Source of the DNA: Candidatus Kuenenia stuttgartensis
Lineage (GTDB): Bacteria; Planctomycetota; Planctomycetia; Gemmatales; Gemmataceae
Assembly (NCBI GenBank): GCA_945875585.1
Contig: CAMCLK010000043.1
Span: forward strand, 1-41,076
DNA length: 41,076 nt
Reading direction: 5' to 3'
The first letter of the stretch is position 1. Each line of letters begins with the position of its first letter. The translations under genes were made by a program, and so were the position numbers. The notes beneath the pieces were generated by a model. That model saw nothing but the letters and a program-made list of their open reading frames with translations. It searched no databases and was not told where the DNA came from. Positions 31,238 to 39,772 of this stretch are shown in pieces.

Positions 31238-32338
31238 ATGAAGTTGATCTGCCAGCGCGAAAGCCTGCTTCAGGGTTGCCAATTGGCTTCTTCTGTGTTG
31301 CCCACCAAAGACATCAAACCGATCTTGGCCAACATCAAGATCGTTGCTGAAGCAGGAAGAGTTACCCTTCAGGCAACCGACCTTGAATTGGGGCTTCGTC
31401 TAGAGGTGGCAGGCGTAACGGTGCTGGAACCGGGACAAGCACTGCTGCCAGCGGCACGCATTGTTTCGATTCTGCGTGAAGCACGTATGCCAGAACTGGA
31501 ATTTGAATCCGCCGTGGGTGGTTTGACCGTTAGTGGCGGAAGTCTGGAATATGAGCTCCCCTATGAAGATCCGGACCAGTTTCCCGACCTTCCAGAACTC
31601 GATGCGGTAGGCGCAGCGCAACTGACCGCTGGACCATTGCGCGAGATGATTCGTCGCACCGCATTTGCCTGTGCAACGGAAACAGCCAGATTCACCATGA
31701 CGGGTGTTTACTGGAGCTTGGAAACCGATGGGACAGCGCGTCTGGTAGCAACCGATGGGCGACGTCTGGCTATGTCGACCGGGGCTGTAACCGGGGTGTC
31801 AACAGCCATGACAGCCATTGTTCCAAGCAAGGCAATGCATGCCCTTGAACGGAACCTGCTCGATGACGAAGAACCAGTGGGTGTGGTGCTGAGGCCTTCT
31901 GAGGCCCTGTTCAAAACCGGCCGGGCTGTCCTTTCCACCAGACTTGTGGAAGGCCGCTTTCCCGATTACCGGGCCGTTATTCCCAAACGGGAAAAGATAC
32001 TGGTGAGATTGCCATTGCCTGTGGGATTATTTGTATCTGCTGTGCGTCAAGCCGCCATCATGGCGGACGATGAATCGCGCAAGATGATTTTGAATTTCGC
32101 ACCAGGCAAGCTCACGCTGCAGGCCAGCCATGGAACAAGTGGTAAGAGTAAGGTCTCGATGCCCATCGAGTACTCTGGGCAAGCCATTAGCATTGCTTTC
32201 AATCCCATTTATCTTCTTGACATGCTCAAGCAGCTACCCGGTGACGGGCAAATGGAAGTTGATTTGATTGATGGAAACCACCCGGCGCTGTTCCGCTATG
32301 GTGATGCGTTCCAATACCTTGTGATGCCGCTGAGTTGA
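31238..32338 (+). CDS. dnaN: DNA polymerase III beta sliding clamp
   Basis: A 366-residue clamp subunit; the homodimeric ring tethers Pol III and repair polymerases to DNA. Three clamp domains are evident from MKLICQRESLLQGCQLA through LATDLELGL-type sequence (QATDLELGLRLE), FTMTGVYWSLETDG followed by VATDGRRLAM, and the C-terminal FNPIYLLDMLKQLPG ending ALFRYGDAFQYLVMPLS. GAGG lies 12 bases before the ATG. It is the first gene of a tight dnaN-dciA-gyrB cluster; its stop lies five bases before the dciA ATG. Confidence 0.97.
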   Translation: MKLICQRESLLQGCQLASSVLPTKDIKPILANIKIVAEAGRVTLQATDLELGLRLEVAGVTVLEPGQALLPAARIVSILREARMPELEFESAVGGLTVSGGSLEYELPYEDPDQFPDLPELDAVGAAQLTAGPLREMIRRTAFACATETARFTMTGVYWSLETDGTARLVATDGRRLAMSTGAVTGVSTAMTAIVPSKAMHALERNLLDDEEPVGVVLRPSEALFKTGRAVLSTRLVEGRFPDYRAVIPKREKILVRLPLPVGLFVSAVRQAAIMADDESRKMILNFAPGKLTLQASHGTSGKSKVSMPIEYSGQAISIAFNPIYLLDMLKQLPGDGQMEVDLIDGNHPALFRYGDAFQYLVMPLS

Positions 32339-32343
32339 TCACC

Positions 32344-32721
32344 ATGGCTGCCCGTTACGACAAGCCAGAACGTGGTCCTGAGAAGTTGGCTGAAGTGTTG
32401 GCGCGATTGTTTGTGGCCAGAGGATGGGGCCAACGATCGACTCGCCGTGAACTGGATGACGCTTGGCTGGCGGTCATGACAGAAATCGTGAGTGCCGCAG
32501 CGGCACGCCGAACTGTTCCTGGCAGCGCGCGCAAGGGCGTGCTCGACATCACGGTAGAAGGTTCGGCACTGTTGGCCGAACTGACTGGGTTTCACAAAGA
32601 TGCCTTGCTTGCTGCCCTCAAGGAGCGGCTCAAAGGCGCGAAAATCACGGCTTTGCGTTTTCGTCCCGGAAAGATTGGGACAACACGCGGGCCGGGCGAT
32701 TCTAAAGGAGAAGAACAATGA
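32344..32721 (+). CDS. dciA: DciA-type DUF721 protein, probable helicase loader
   Basis: A 125-residue DUF721 protein. DciA is the ancestral loader or operator of the replicative helicase DnaB in bacteria lacking DnaC/DnaI. The KH-like core is visible in LFVARGWGQRSTRRELDDAW, VPGSARKGVLDITVEGSALL, and the closing GAKITALRFRPGKIG. ATG 32344 is preferred to the overlapping TTG at 32335. The stop overlaps the gyrB ATG by four bases. Its presence beside a DnaA lacking domain I, which in E. coli contacts DnaB, suggests helicase recruitment here depends on DciA. Confidence 0.88.
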   Translation: MAARYDKPERGPEKLAEVLARLFVARGWGQRSTRRELDDAWLAVMTEIVSAAAARRTVPGSARKGVLDITVEGSALLAELTGFHKDALLAALKERLKGAKITALRFRPGKIGTTRGPGDSKGEEQ

Positions 32722-35192
32722 GTGAGGGAAACACGCCCATTCCAGTACCAGAAGACATGGGTACTTACAGTGGCGAAAATGTGCAAATCTTGCGCGATGC
32801 TGACCACATCCGCCGCCGCCCCGGTGTGTATATCGGCGATGTCAACGCCAGTGGTTTGCATCATCTCGTTTATGAGCTTGTCTACAACTCGGTGGACGAA
32901 GCACTTGCTGGCCACTGCAAGGTCATTCATGTGCAGATCGACATCGATGGCAGTGTGATGGTGCGTGACGATGGCCGCGGCATTCCGGTGGACATGCATC
33001 CGACAGCAGGCAGACCCACGCTCGAAGTGGTCATGACCACGGTAGGCGCCGGCGCCAAGTTCGACAAAAATACCTACCGCACCAGTGCTGGTCTTCACGG
33101 CATGGGAGCGAAAGCTGTTACCGCGCTTTCCCGCTGGACCGAAGCGCAGGTTCGTCGCGATGGGCGGACCTATCAGCAACGCTACGAAAAGGGCAAGGCT
33201 GTTTCTGAAGTCATCGATATTGGTGCCGCTCGCGATACAGGCACCCAAGTCCAGTTCATGCCTGACCCGGAAATTTTCAGCGATGTGAGGTTCGATTTCG
33301 ATACGTTGGAAAATCGGCTTCGGGAACTCGCGTTCCTGAACAAAGGTCTTTCATTCCACCTGAAAGACTTACGCGTCAACCGTGAAGAAACCTACTGCTT
33401 CATGGGTGGTGTGGGCGAATATGTCGCTTATCTTAACCGTGCTGAAGATGTTATTCATCCGGTTATTGTGGTGGATCGTCAGATCGATCATATCCGCGTT
33501 GAAGTGGCCCTACAGTACACCCGCAACGATGACGAGCGCGTTCGTTGCTACGCCAACAATGCCTACAATCCGGTGGGTGGAACACACTTGGCCGGGTTCC
33601 GTTCAAGCCTGACGCGCACCATTGGCGCCTACGGCGAGAAAATGAATTTTTTTAAAGAAATCAAACCTGTTGGCGAAGACTACCGGGAAGGTGTCACCGC
33701 GATTGTGTCGATTCAGCATCCGGAACCTCAGTTCGAAAGCCAGAACAAAATCCGGTTGCTCAATTCTGATGTTGATGGCGCTGTGCAGACAGCCATGAAC
33801 GATGTGCTGGCCCGGTACCTCGAGGAAAACCCCGCTGAAGGAAAACGCATTGTCACCAAGGTATTGCTTGCGGCGGAGGCCCGCGAAGCAGCAGCCAAGG
33901 CGCGCAAGGCTTTGAAAGACCGCAAGAGTATTCTGAGCGGAGGCGGATTGCCAGGGAAACTGTTCGACTGCACCAGCCGCAACCCGGATGAAAGCGAACT
34001 GTTCCTGGTGGAAGGAGACTCCGCAGGCGGGTCGGCCGAGGCCGGCCGCGACCGCCGTATTCAGGCGGTGCTGCCTTTGCGTGGAAAGCCTCTCAACGTG
34101 GAGAAGGCGCGGTTGGAGAACCTGCTAAACAATAACGAAATCATTGCCCTGATTTCCGCGATCGGTGTTGATATCGGAAATGAAAAAGAGTATCCGGATG
34201 TCCGTAAGGGCTTGCGCTACAACCGCGTGATCATCATGACGGATGCCGATGTCGATGGACAGCACATTCGCACCCTTTTGCTCACGTTTTTCTACAGGCA
34301 AATGAACATGCTTGTGGCGAACGGCCATATCTTTGTGGCGCGCCCTCCACTGTACAAGGTGGTGCAGAAAAAACAGGCGCGTTATGTGGCGACCCGCGAA
34401 CAGATGACCGTCGAGCTGCTCGAACGCGGACTTAAAGACACCCGTCTTGTCGTTTATCCACCTGGTGGAGGTGGCGATGAAAGCGTCATCGAAGGCGATG
34501 TTCTCAAGACCTTGTCGCAGCAGACAGCACGGCTTGACGAGGCCCTTGTTTTGCTGGAACGCCGCGGAATAGCCCTACCAACCATGTTGGCCCGCATTAC
34601 CGACAAGGGAATGCCTGCCTTCAAAACCATCGCCGCAGGTATCGAGGCGTGGTGGCACACCCGTGCCGAGGCGGTGGCATTCCGCGAAGAAACGCAAAAG
34701 AAACTGGGACGCGAACTATCGGCTGGAGAATCGATCCCGGCACAGGACGCGTTCATTTTTCAGGAACTGCATGAAGTGCATGATATCAATGCAATCATGT
34801 CCACGTTTGCAGGCTTTTGCTTCCATCCAACAGATCTGGTACCGCCTGCCAGTGTGGCGGGGCGCGAAGCTGTTCCTCGCCTCATTCTGGAATCTGGCGA
34901 CTCACGCAAACCTTTGGTGACGCTGCGCGAATTGGTGAGCGAGTTGCGTCGTCTTGGCGAAAAGGGCATGACCATCACACGGTTCAAAGGACTGGGTGAA
35001 ATGGATCCCGAGGAATTATGGGACACCACTCTGGATCCGGAACACAGGACCCTCATGCAGGTTAAACTCGATGACGCCGCCGCCGCCGACGAAATGTTCC
35101 GCACCTTAATGGGCGAGAAAGTCGAACCGCGTCGCGACTTCATCAACAAGCATGCCTTGTTGATGGAAGAAATCGATTACCACGGTGCGTAA
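32718..35192 (+). CDS. gyrB: DNA gyrase subunit B
   Basis: An 824-residue ATPase subunit that with GyrA introduces negative supercoils. The GHKL ATP site is shown by YELVYNSVDEALAG, VRDDGRGIPVDMHP and GLHGMGAKAV. The Toprim motif follows with FLVEGDSAGGSAEAGRDR and ITDADVDGQHIRTLLLTFFYRQM (listed as MTDADVDGQHIRT), and the C-terminus has RFKGLGEMDPEELWDTTLDP. Length and an insert of ~170 residues before RFKGLGEM resemble the E. coli-like long form. AAGGAG precedes the ATG. gyrA is not in the window. Confidence 0.97.
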   Translation: MSEGNTPIPVPEDMGTYSGENVQILRDADHIRRRPGVYIGDVNASGLHHLVYELVYNSVDEALAGHCKVIHVQIDIDGSVMVRDDGRGIPVDMHPTAGRPTLEVVMTTVGAGAKFDKNTYRTSAGLHGMGAKAVTALSRWTEAQVRRDGRTYQQRYEKGKAVSEVIDIGAARDTGTQVQFMPDPEIFSDVRFDFDTLENRLRELAFLNKGLSFHLKDLRVNREETYCFMGGVGEYVAYLNRAEDVIHPVIVVDRQIDHIRVEVALQYTRNDDERVRCYANNAYNPVGGTHLAGFRSSLTRTIGAYGEKMNFFKEIKPVGEDYREGVTAIVSIQHPEPQFESQNKIRLLNSDVDGAVQTAMNDVLARYLEENPAEGKRIVTKVLLAAEAREAAAKARKALKDRKSILSGGGLPGKLFDCTSRNPDESELFLVEGDSAGGSAEAGRDRRIQAVLPLRGKPLNVEKARLENLLNNNEIIALISAIGVDIGNEKEYPDVRKGLRYNRVIIMTDADVDGQHIRTLLLTFFYRQMNMLVANGHIFVARPPLYKVVQKKQARYVATREQMTVELLERGLKDTRLVVYPPGGGGDESVIEGDVLKTLSQQTARLDEALVLLERRGIALPTMLARITDKGMPAFKTIAAGIEAWWHTRAEAVAFREETQKKLGRELSAGESIPAQDAFIFQELHEVHDINAIMSTFAGFCFHPTDLVPPASVAGREAVPRLILESGDSRKPLVTLRELVSELRRLGEKGMTITRFKGLGEMDPEELWDTTLDPEHRTLMQVKLDDAAAADEMFRTLMGEKVEPRRDFINKHALLMEEIDYHGA

Positions 35193-35220
35193 AAGATAAT
35201 TGTAATCGTAGATTTTGCAG

Positions 35221-35251
35221 CCCGTTCGATTCTAATATTTAGAATCACGGG
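35221..35251. terminator. Hairpin between convergent gyrB and efflux operon
   Basis: A perfect 8-base inner stem GATTCTAA/TTAGAATC around TAT, extended after a two-base bulge by CCCGT/ACGGG (35221-35225 with 35247-35251). It lies where two transcription units meet, and the channel gene's stop codon is inside it. It has no T run, so termination would be atypical. Confidence 0.45.
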
Positions 35252-36561
35252 TTCGCGGCAGCCACGGGTTTTGGCGGCCATTCGTCTTCCAGAGCCAAGC
35301 CGGAAATAACACTCGCGGCTTTCCAGGCGTCGCGCAGCGCCTTCACATACTCGAGGTTGGCCTGAGCCAACGCTCGTTCCGCGGTCAGGACCCGCAGATA
35401 TTCAAATTGGCCGCCTTGATACGCTTTCATGCTCAGGTCGAATGCTTCCTTGGCGCGTGGAAGAATGGCAGTCTTATATCGCTCCGCCAGCCGCCTCGAC
35501 GAGGCAAAGTCACGGAAGGCAAGGCCCAACTGCGCTGTCAGTTCGTTTTGAACTTTACCGATTTGTTGTGTCGATTCGCCAATGTTGGCCCGTGCCGACT
35601 GGATATTGCCCTGATTCCGATTCCAAACAGGAATCGGCAAACTTACACCAAGATCATAATCGTTGGAAAGATTTTGGTTTTGACGGGTGTAACCGGCAAG
35701 CAGGGTGAAGTTTGGATAAGGCTCTACCTGCGCCCTGCGTAACAGGATACGTGCTTTTTCCACGCCTACTTGCGCTGATTGTACCTCGGGGTGCACCTCG
35801 AGCAGATACGCCAGGGTGCGGTCCAAGTCGTATTCCGGTAGGGGGGTTTCGAGGTCACCCGCGAGGCGCGTTCTCTCAATCCGATTCAATCCGATCGATG
35901 CTGCAAGACTTCGGTAAGCAGGGTCAAATTCACGTTCCGTGGCTTCCCTGTCGGCGCGGAGTTTTTCGGCTTCGATTTCCAGTTGCACCAGATCCAAGCG
36001 TGCCACCTGACGCGCATCAAGCAATTTGCGTGTTTGATCCACAGATCGGTCGGCAATATTGACCAAATAATCGAGGATATCCATCCGTTTTTGAAGGGCT
36101 AGGATCTCGAAATAAGATCCTCGGATGGATGCGAACATGGTGTATCGGGCGTACATCAGTTGGTAAGTGGTCTGATCCACTTCACGTTGCGCGGCAGCAC
36201 GGTTCAGCTTCAATTTCCCGCGTGTGACAATTTCCTGACCCACAAGCGGCGTGGTCCAAATGCCTCCAGGACCTGTCCTGTCACCTACTTCGTTACCCAG
36301 AATGTCTACTGTTGGGTTCGGGTACAGACCTACCTGCAAGGCCCGACCTCGGGCATTTTCGATGGCAAAATTGACCTGAGCCAGTTTCGGGTTAACATCG
36401 AGCCCAAGCCTGATGAGGTCGTCCAAATTTTGCTTGTCTTCAGCAACTGGCGCACTTGGTGTGGGGGTGGCACGCTCTGGCTGCGAAAGGATTTCCTGTG
36501 CTTCTGCTTTACCAAGGCTTACAGCACATGCGAGCAGGGTCAGTCCCATTCGTCTTCGCAT
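35245..36561 (-). CDS. TolC/CzcC-family outer-membrane efflux channel
   Basis: A 438-residue outer-membrane channel of a tripartite heavy-metal efflux system. A signal peptide (GLTLLACAVSLGKAEA) precedes two homologous coiled-coil halves: ALQVGLYPNPTVDILGNEV, RGKLKLNRAAAQREVDQTTY in the first; ILLRRAQVEPYPNFTLLAGY, DLGVSLPIPVWNRNQGNI in the second. The PNP and LPIPVWNRNQG motifs are typical of CzcC/CusC. It is last in the operon after the adaptor and pump genes, 64 bases downstream of the pump stop. ATG 36561 is used; ATG 36549 (MGLTLL) is also possible. Confidence 0.93.
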   Translation of the reverse strand: MRRRMGLTLLACAVSLGKAEAQEILSQPERATPTPSAPVAEDKQNLDDLIRLGLDVNPKLAQVNFAIENARGRALQVGLYPNPTVDILGNEVGDRTGPGGIWTTPLVGQEIVTRGKLKLNRAAAQREVDQTTYQLMYARYTMFASIRGSYFEILALQKRMDILDYLVNIADRSVDQTRKLLDARQVARLDLVQLEIEAEKLRADREATEREFDPAYRSLAASIGLNRIERTRLAGDLETPLPEYDLDRTLAYLLEVHPEVQSAQVGVEKARILLRRAQVEPYPNFTLLAGYTRQNQNLSNDYDLGVSLPIPVWNRNQGNIQSARANIGESTQQIGKVQNELTAQLGLAFRDFASSRRLAERYKTAILPRAKEAFDLSMKAYQGGQFEYLRVLTAERALAQANLEYVKALRDAWKAASVISGLALEDEWPPKPVAAANP

Positions 36562-36625
36562 TTTATGCCCGCTTGGTGGGGGATGTCAGCACACCCCTAT
36601 CATCGGCACGTCCAAAACAACTGCT

Positions 36626-39600
36626 TCAACCGTTTTCTTTGGAAACTTCGGTATTTTGAGGTCGCTGCGTATCAAACCATGGATAAATGGCGGGCAGAAC
36701 CAGCAATGTGAGAAGGCTGGAAGTGACTAGGCCACCAATCACTACAGTAGCGAGCGGTTTTTGAACTTCCGCACCGGCACCGTGGCTGAGTGCCATGGGA
36801 ATGAATCCAAGCATGGCTACCAAAGCCGTCATGAGGACAGGTCTCAACCGGATCAAGGCCCCTTCATAAGCTGCTATTCGGGCAGTATTACCGTCTTGCC
36901 GTAGCCTTACGATGTAACTGACCAACACCACGCCGTTCAGCACCGCAACACCAAAAAGGGCGATAAAACCCACACCAGCAGAGATTGAAAACGGCAACCC
37001 CCTTAGCCAAAGCGCAAAGATGCCTCCCGTTGCTGCCAGTGGCACGTTCAGGAAGATCAGGAGCGCTAGTTTGCCGGAATCGAAAACCATGTAAAGCAGG
37101 GCAACGATCATCAGCAACGCTAAGGGAACGGCAATCATCAGTCGGCCGGCGGCTTCTTGCAGGTTTTTGAACTGCCCGCCCCAAGTCATCGAGTACCCGG
37201 GTGGTAGTTTGACCATCTTATCCACCATTGTTTGCGCATCACCGACAAACCCGGCCAAATCGCGGCCACGCACGTTGCACTGAATAATGGTGCGGCGGCT
37301 GATCGCTTCCCGACTGATTTGCGCCGGGCCGTCTTCAAGCTTAATTTCTGTTAGTTCTTCCAGAGGAATCTGACGACCTTTAGGGTCGGCAATTTTGATG
37401 CGGCGGATTTTTTCCAGATCCTCCCGCCACTTGGGTCCAATGCGAACCTGAATGGGAATACGTCGCTGCCCTTCGAACACCTGACCGATTTCCTGACCAC
37501 CCAAGGCGCTGATGGTGGAGAGAACATCGCGCGCATTGATGCCGTGACGTGCCACCTTGGCTCGGTCGATGATCAGCCTCAAATAAGGTAGACCACCTGT
37601 TTGTTCAGCCTGAACATCGGCCGCGCCGGGAACCTTATTCAGTGCCCCAACAACTTCCTCGGCCAACTCTCTCAAGCGAACCAAATTGTCGCCATAAAGG
37701 CTGATGCCCACATCGGAACGCACGCCCGCCACTAGTTCCGCTACACGCAGTTCAATCGGTTGGGAGAAACTATAGATATTTCCGGGCACTTCTTCGGCCA
37801 AAAGGCGTTCCATTTCCTCAACCAGTTTTTCTTTGGTGTTGAAACGCCATGTGGAAGGATCTTTCAAGGTGATGATGAGGTCACTTAGGTTAATGGTCAT
37901 CGGGTCGTTGGCAATTTCGGGTCGACCACTCTTGCTGACTACGGATTTGACTTCCGGCATGGTAAGCAATGCTTTTTCCATGCGCAGGGTCATTTCAACA
38001 GTGGTTTCAAGCGAAACGCTGGGCAGGCGCGACGCCTGAACGGCGATGGATCCCTCGTCCAGTTTTGGAATGAATTCAGCGCCCAGTCCCATGGAAAGGA
38101 TAATGCTGCTCACAAATGCAAAAACCGTGGCGCCCAGAACTGCCAAGGGGTGTTTGACAACCCAACGTAGCATGGGGGTGTAGATCCATTTGGCCCAACG
38201 CACCAGAAATGGTTCCGATTCACTTACAGATCTCAGATATATCGATGCCAATACAGGCATGAGCAGCAAGGCCAGCAACAGCGAAGTGATCAATGCCAGA
38301 ATCACTGTCATGGCCATCGGACGAAACATCTTACCTTCGAGGCCGCGCAGCGAAAGAATCGGAAGGTAGACCAGTAGAATAATTCCAACACCAAATACAA
38401 CCGGGCGAGCCATCTCCACGCATGCCTCGCGAACCAAGGCAACAGGGGCTTTGTCTACCTTGTGATGGTGCCTATGTTCCGCAACCCTGCGCACAACGTT
38501 TTCAATGAGCACAACCGAACCGTCGACAATCAACCCAAAGTCGATGGCTCCAAGGCTCATCAGGTTACCTGAGATGTTGGCGTAGACCATGCCAACAAAG
38601 GCGCCCAGCATTGAAAGCGGAACAGCAAGCGCGACAATCAGACCTGCGCGAAAACTACCCAGCATAATGAGCAAGACGATAATAACCAACGCGCCGCCTT
38701 CCAGCAGGTTTTTGGTAAGCGTGTCGATTGTTTTGCGGACAAGGTCGGTTCGATCGTAAAAGGTGTCGATCATCATGCCGGGGGGCATGGTTTTTTCAAT
38801 ATCCAAAACCTTGGCCTTTACCCGTTCCACCACCGCGCGCGAATTTTCCCCTGCCAGAAGCATGACCACGCCCACCACGCCCTCGCTGCGACCATCACGT
38901 GTGACAGCGCCCTGACGGATGATCGGTGCAAAGCGTATATCTGCAATCTGACTTAGGTATATCGGGGTGCCATCGCCGCGGGTTTCAACAACAATTTTGC
39001 CAAGATCATCCAGCGACCGGATCAGGCCTTCGCCACGAACAATACGTTGTTCCTGCGAGTGCAGGATGAGGTATCCACCTCCCGCGTTACCATTGTTGTC
39101 GCGCAGGGCGTTTGTGACTTGGTTCATGGAAATACGGAGGTCGAGCATGCGGTCGGGATCGATCTGTATTTCGTAGGAGCGCAGTTCTCCGCCGTTGGTA
39201 TTGATTTCAATCACTCCGGGAACGCTTCGAAGCTGGAATGCAATGTTCCAGTCGAGTTCCTCACGGAGTTCCATGAGCGAGTGGTTGAAACCCGGACGGG
39301 ACCTGACTTCGAACTGGTAAATTTCACCCAAGCCGGTGGCGATAGGCCCCATGCGTGGCGAGGGGATTTCCGGAGGAATCTTTTCGCGGGCATCCAGCAG
39401 GCGTTCGCCAATTTGCTGCCTTGCCCAGAAAATATCGGTTCCCTCTTCAAAGACGACGGTCACCACCGATAGGCCAAACTGTGAAACAGATCGGATTTCC
39501 TCAACCTTTGGAATGCCACTGAGGGAATTTTCGACTGGAAAGGTAATGAACTGCTCGGTTTCTTCGGCTGCCAATGCTGGCGCCGTGGTCATGATCTGTA

Positions 39601-39739
39601 CCTGCACGTTGGTGACGTCGGGTACGGCGTCGATAGGCAATCGTGTCAGGGCGACAGTACCAAAAACAATCAAAAGCACCAGGAGCATGAGCACCAAGAA
39701 GCGATTGTCGAGAGCCCAATTGATCAGCTTTCCGCCCAT
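36626..39739 (-). CDS. Heavy-metal RND efflux pump, CzcA/CusA family
   Basis: A 1037-residue proton-driven inner-membrane pump of the HME-RND class. It starts MGGKLINWALDNRFLVLMLLV (first membrane helix) and has two periplasmic porter regions and twelve predicted helices. The proton-relay helix 4 reads AIDFGLIVDGSVVLIENV (about 394-411), matching the D-x5-D-x6-E pattern of CzcA. GVIEINTNGGELRSYEIQIDP-type sequence and GGQFKNLQEAAGRL are also characteristic. The ion (Co/Zn/Cd versus Cu/Ag) cannot be fixed by eye; the DFG-D-E set favours the CzcA side. It lies 33 bases after the adaptor gene. Confidence 0.95.
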   Translation of the reverse strand: MGGKLINWALDNRFLVLMLLVLLIVFGTVALTRLPIDAVPDVTNVQVQIMTTAPALAAEETEQFITFPVENSLSGIPKVEEIRSVSQFGLSVVTVVFEEGTDIFWARQQIGERLLDAREKIPPEIPSPRMGPIATGLGEIYQFEVRSRPGFNHSLMELREELDWNIAFQLRSVPGVIEINTNGGELRSYEIQIDPDRMLDLRISMNQVTNALRDNNGNAGGGYLILHSQEQRIVRGEGLIRSLDDLGKIVVETRGDGTPIYLSQIADIRFAPIIRQGAVTRDGRSEGVVGVVMLLAGENSRAVVERVKAKVLDIEKTMPPGMMIDTFYDRTDLVRKTIDTLTKNLLEGGALVIIVLLIMLGSFRAGLIVALAVPLSMLGAFVGMVYANISGNLMSLGAIDFGLIVDGSVVLIENVVRRVAEHRHHHKVDKAPVALVREACVEMARPVVFGVGIILLVYLPILSLRGLEGKMFRPMAMTVILALITSLLLALLLMPVLASIYLRSVSESEPFLVRWAKWIYTPMLRWVVKHPLAVLGATVFAFVSSIILSMGLGAEFIPKLDEGSIAVQASRLPSVSLETTVEMTLRMEKALLTMPEVKSVVSKSGRPEIANDPMTINLSDLIITLKDPSTWRFNTKEKLVEEMERLLAEEVPGNIYSFSQPIELRVAELVAGVRSDVGISLYGDNLVRLRELAEEVVGALNKVPGAADVQAEQTGGLPYLRLIIDRAKVARHGINARDVLSTISALGGQEIGQVFEGQRRIPIQVRIGPKWREDLEKIRRIKIADPKGRQIPLEELTEIKLEDGPAQISREAISRRTIIQCNVRGRDLAGFVGDAQTMVDKMVKLPPGYSMTWGGQFKNLQEAAGRLMIAVPLALLMIVALLYMVFDSGKLALLIFLNVPLAATGGIFALWLRGLPFSISAGVGFIALFGVAVLNGVVLVSYIVRLRQDGNTARIAAYEGALIRLRPVLMTALVAMLGFIPMALSHGAGAEVQKPLATVVIGGLVTSSLLTLLVLPAIYPWFDTQRPQNTEVSKENG

Positions 39740-39772
39740 TATTGAAGTTTCCGTGGTGTTGCGCCGGGACTG

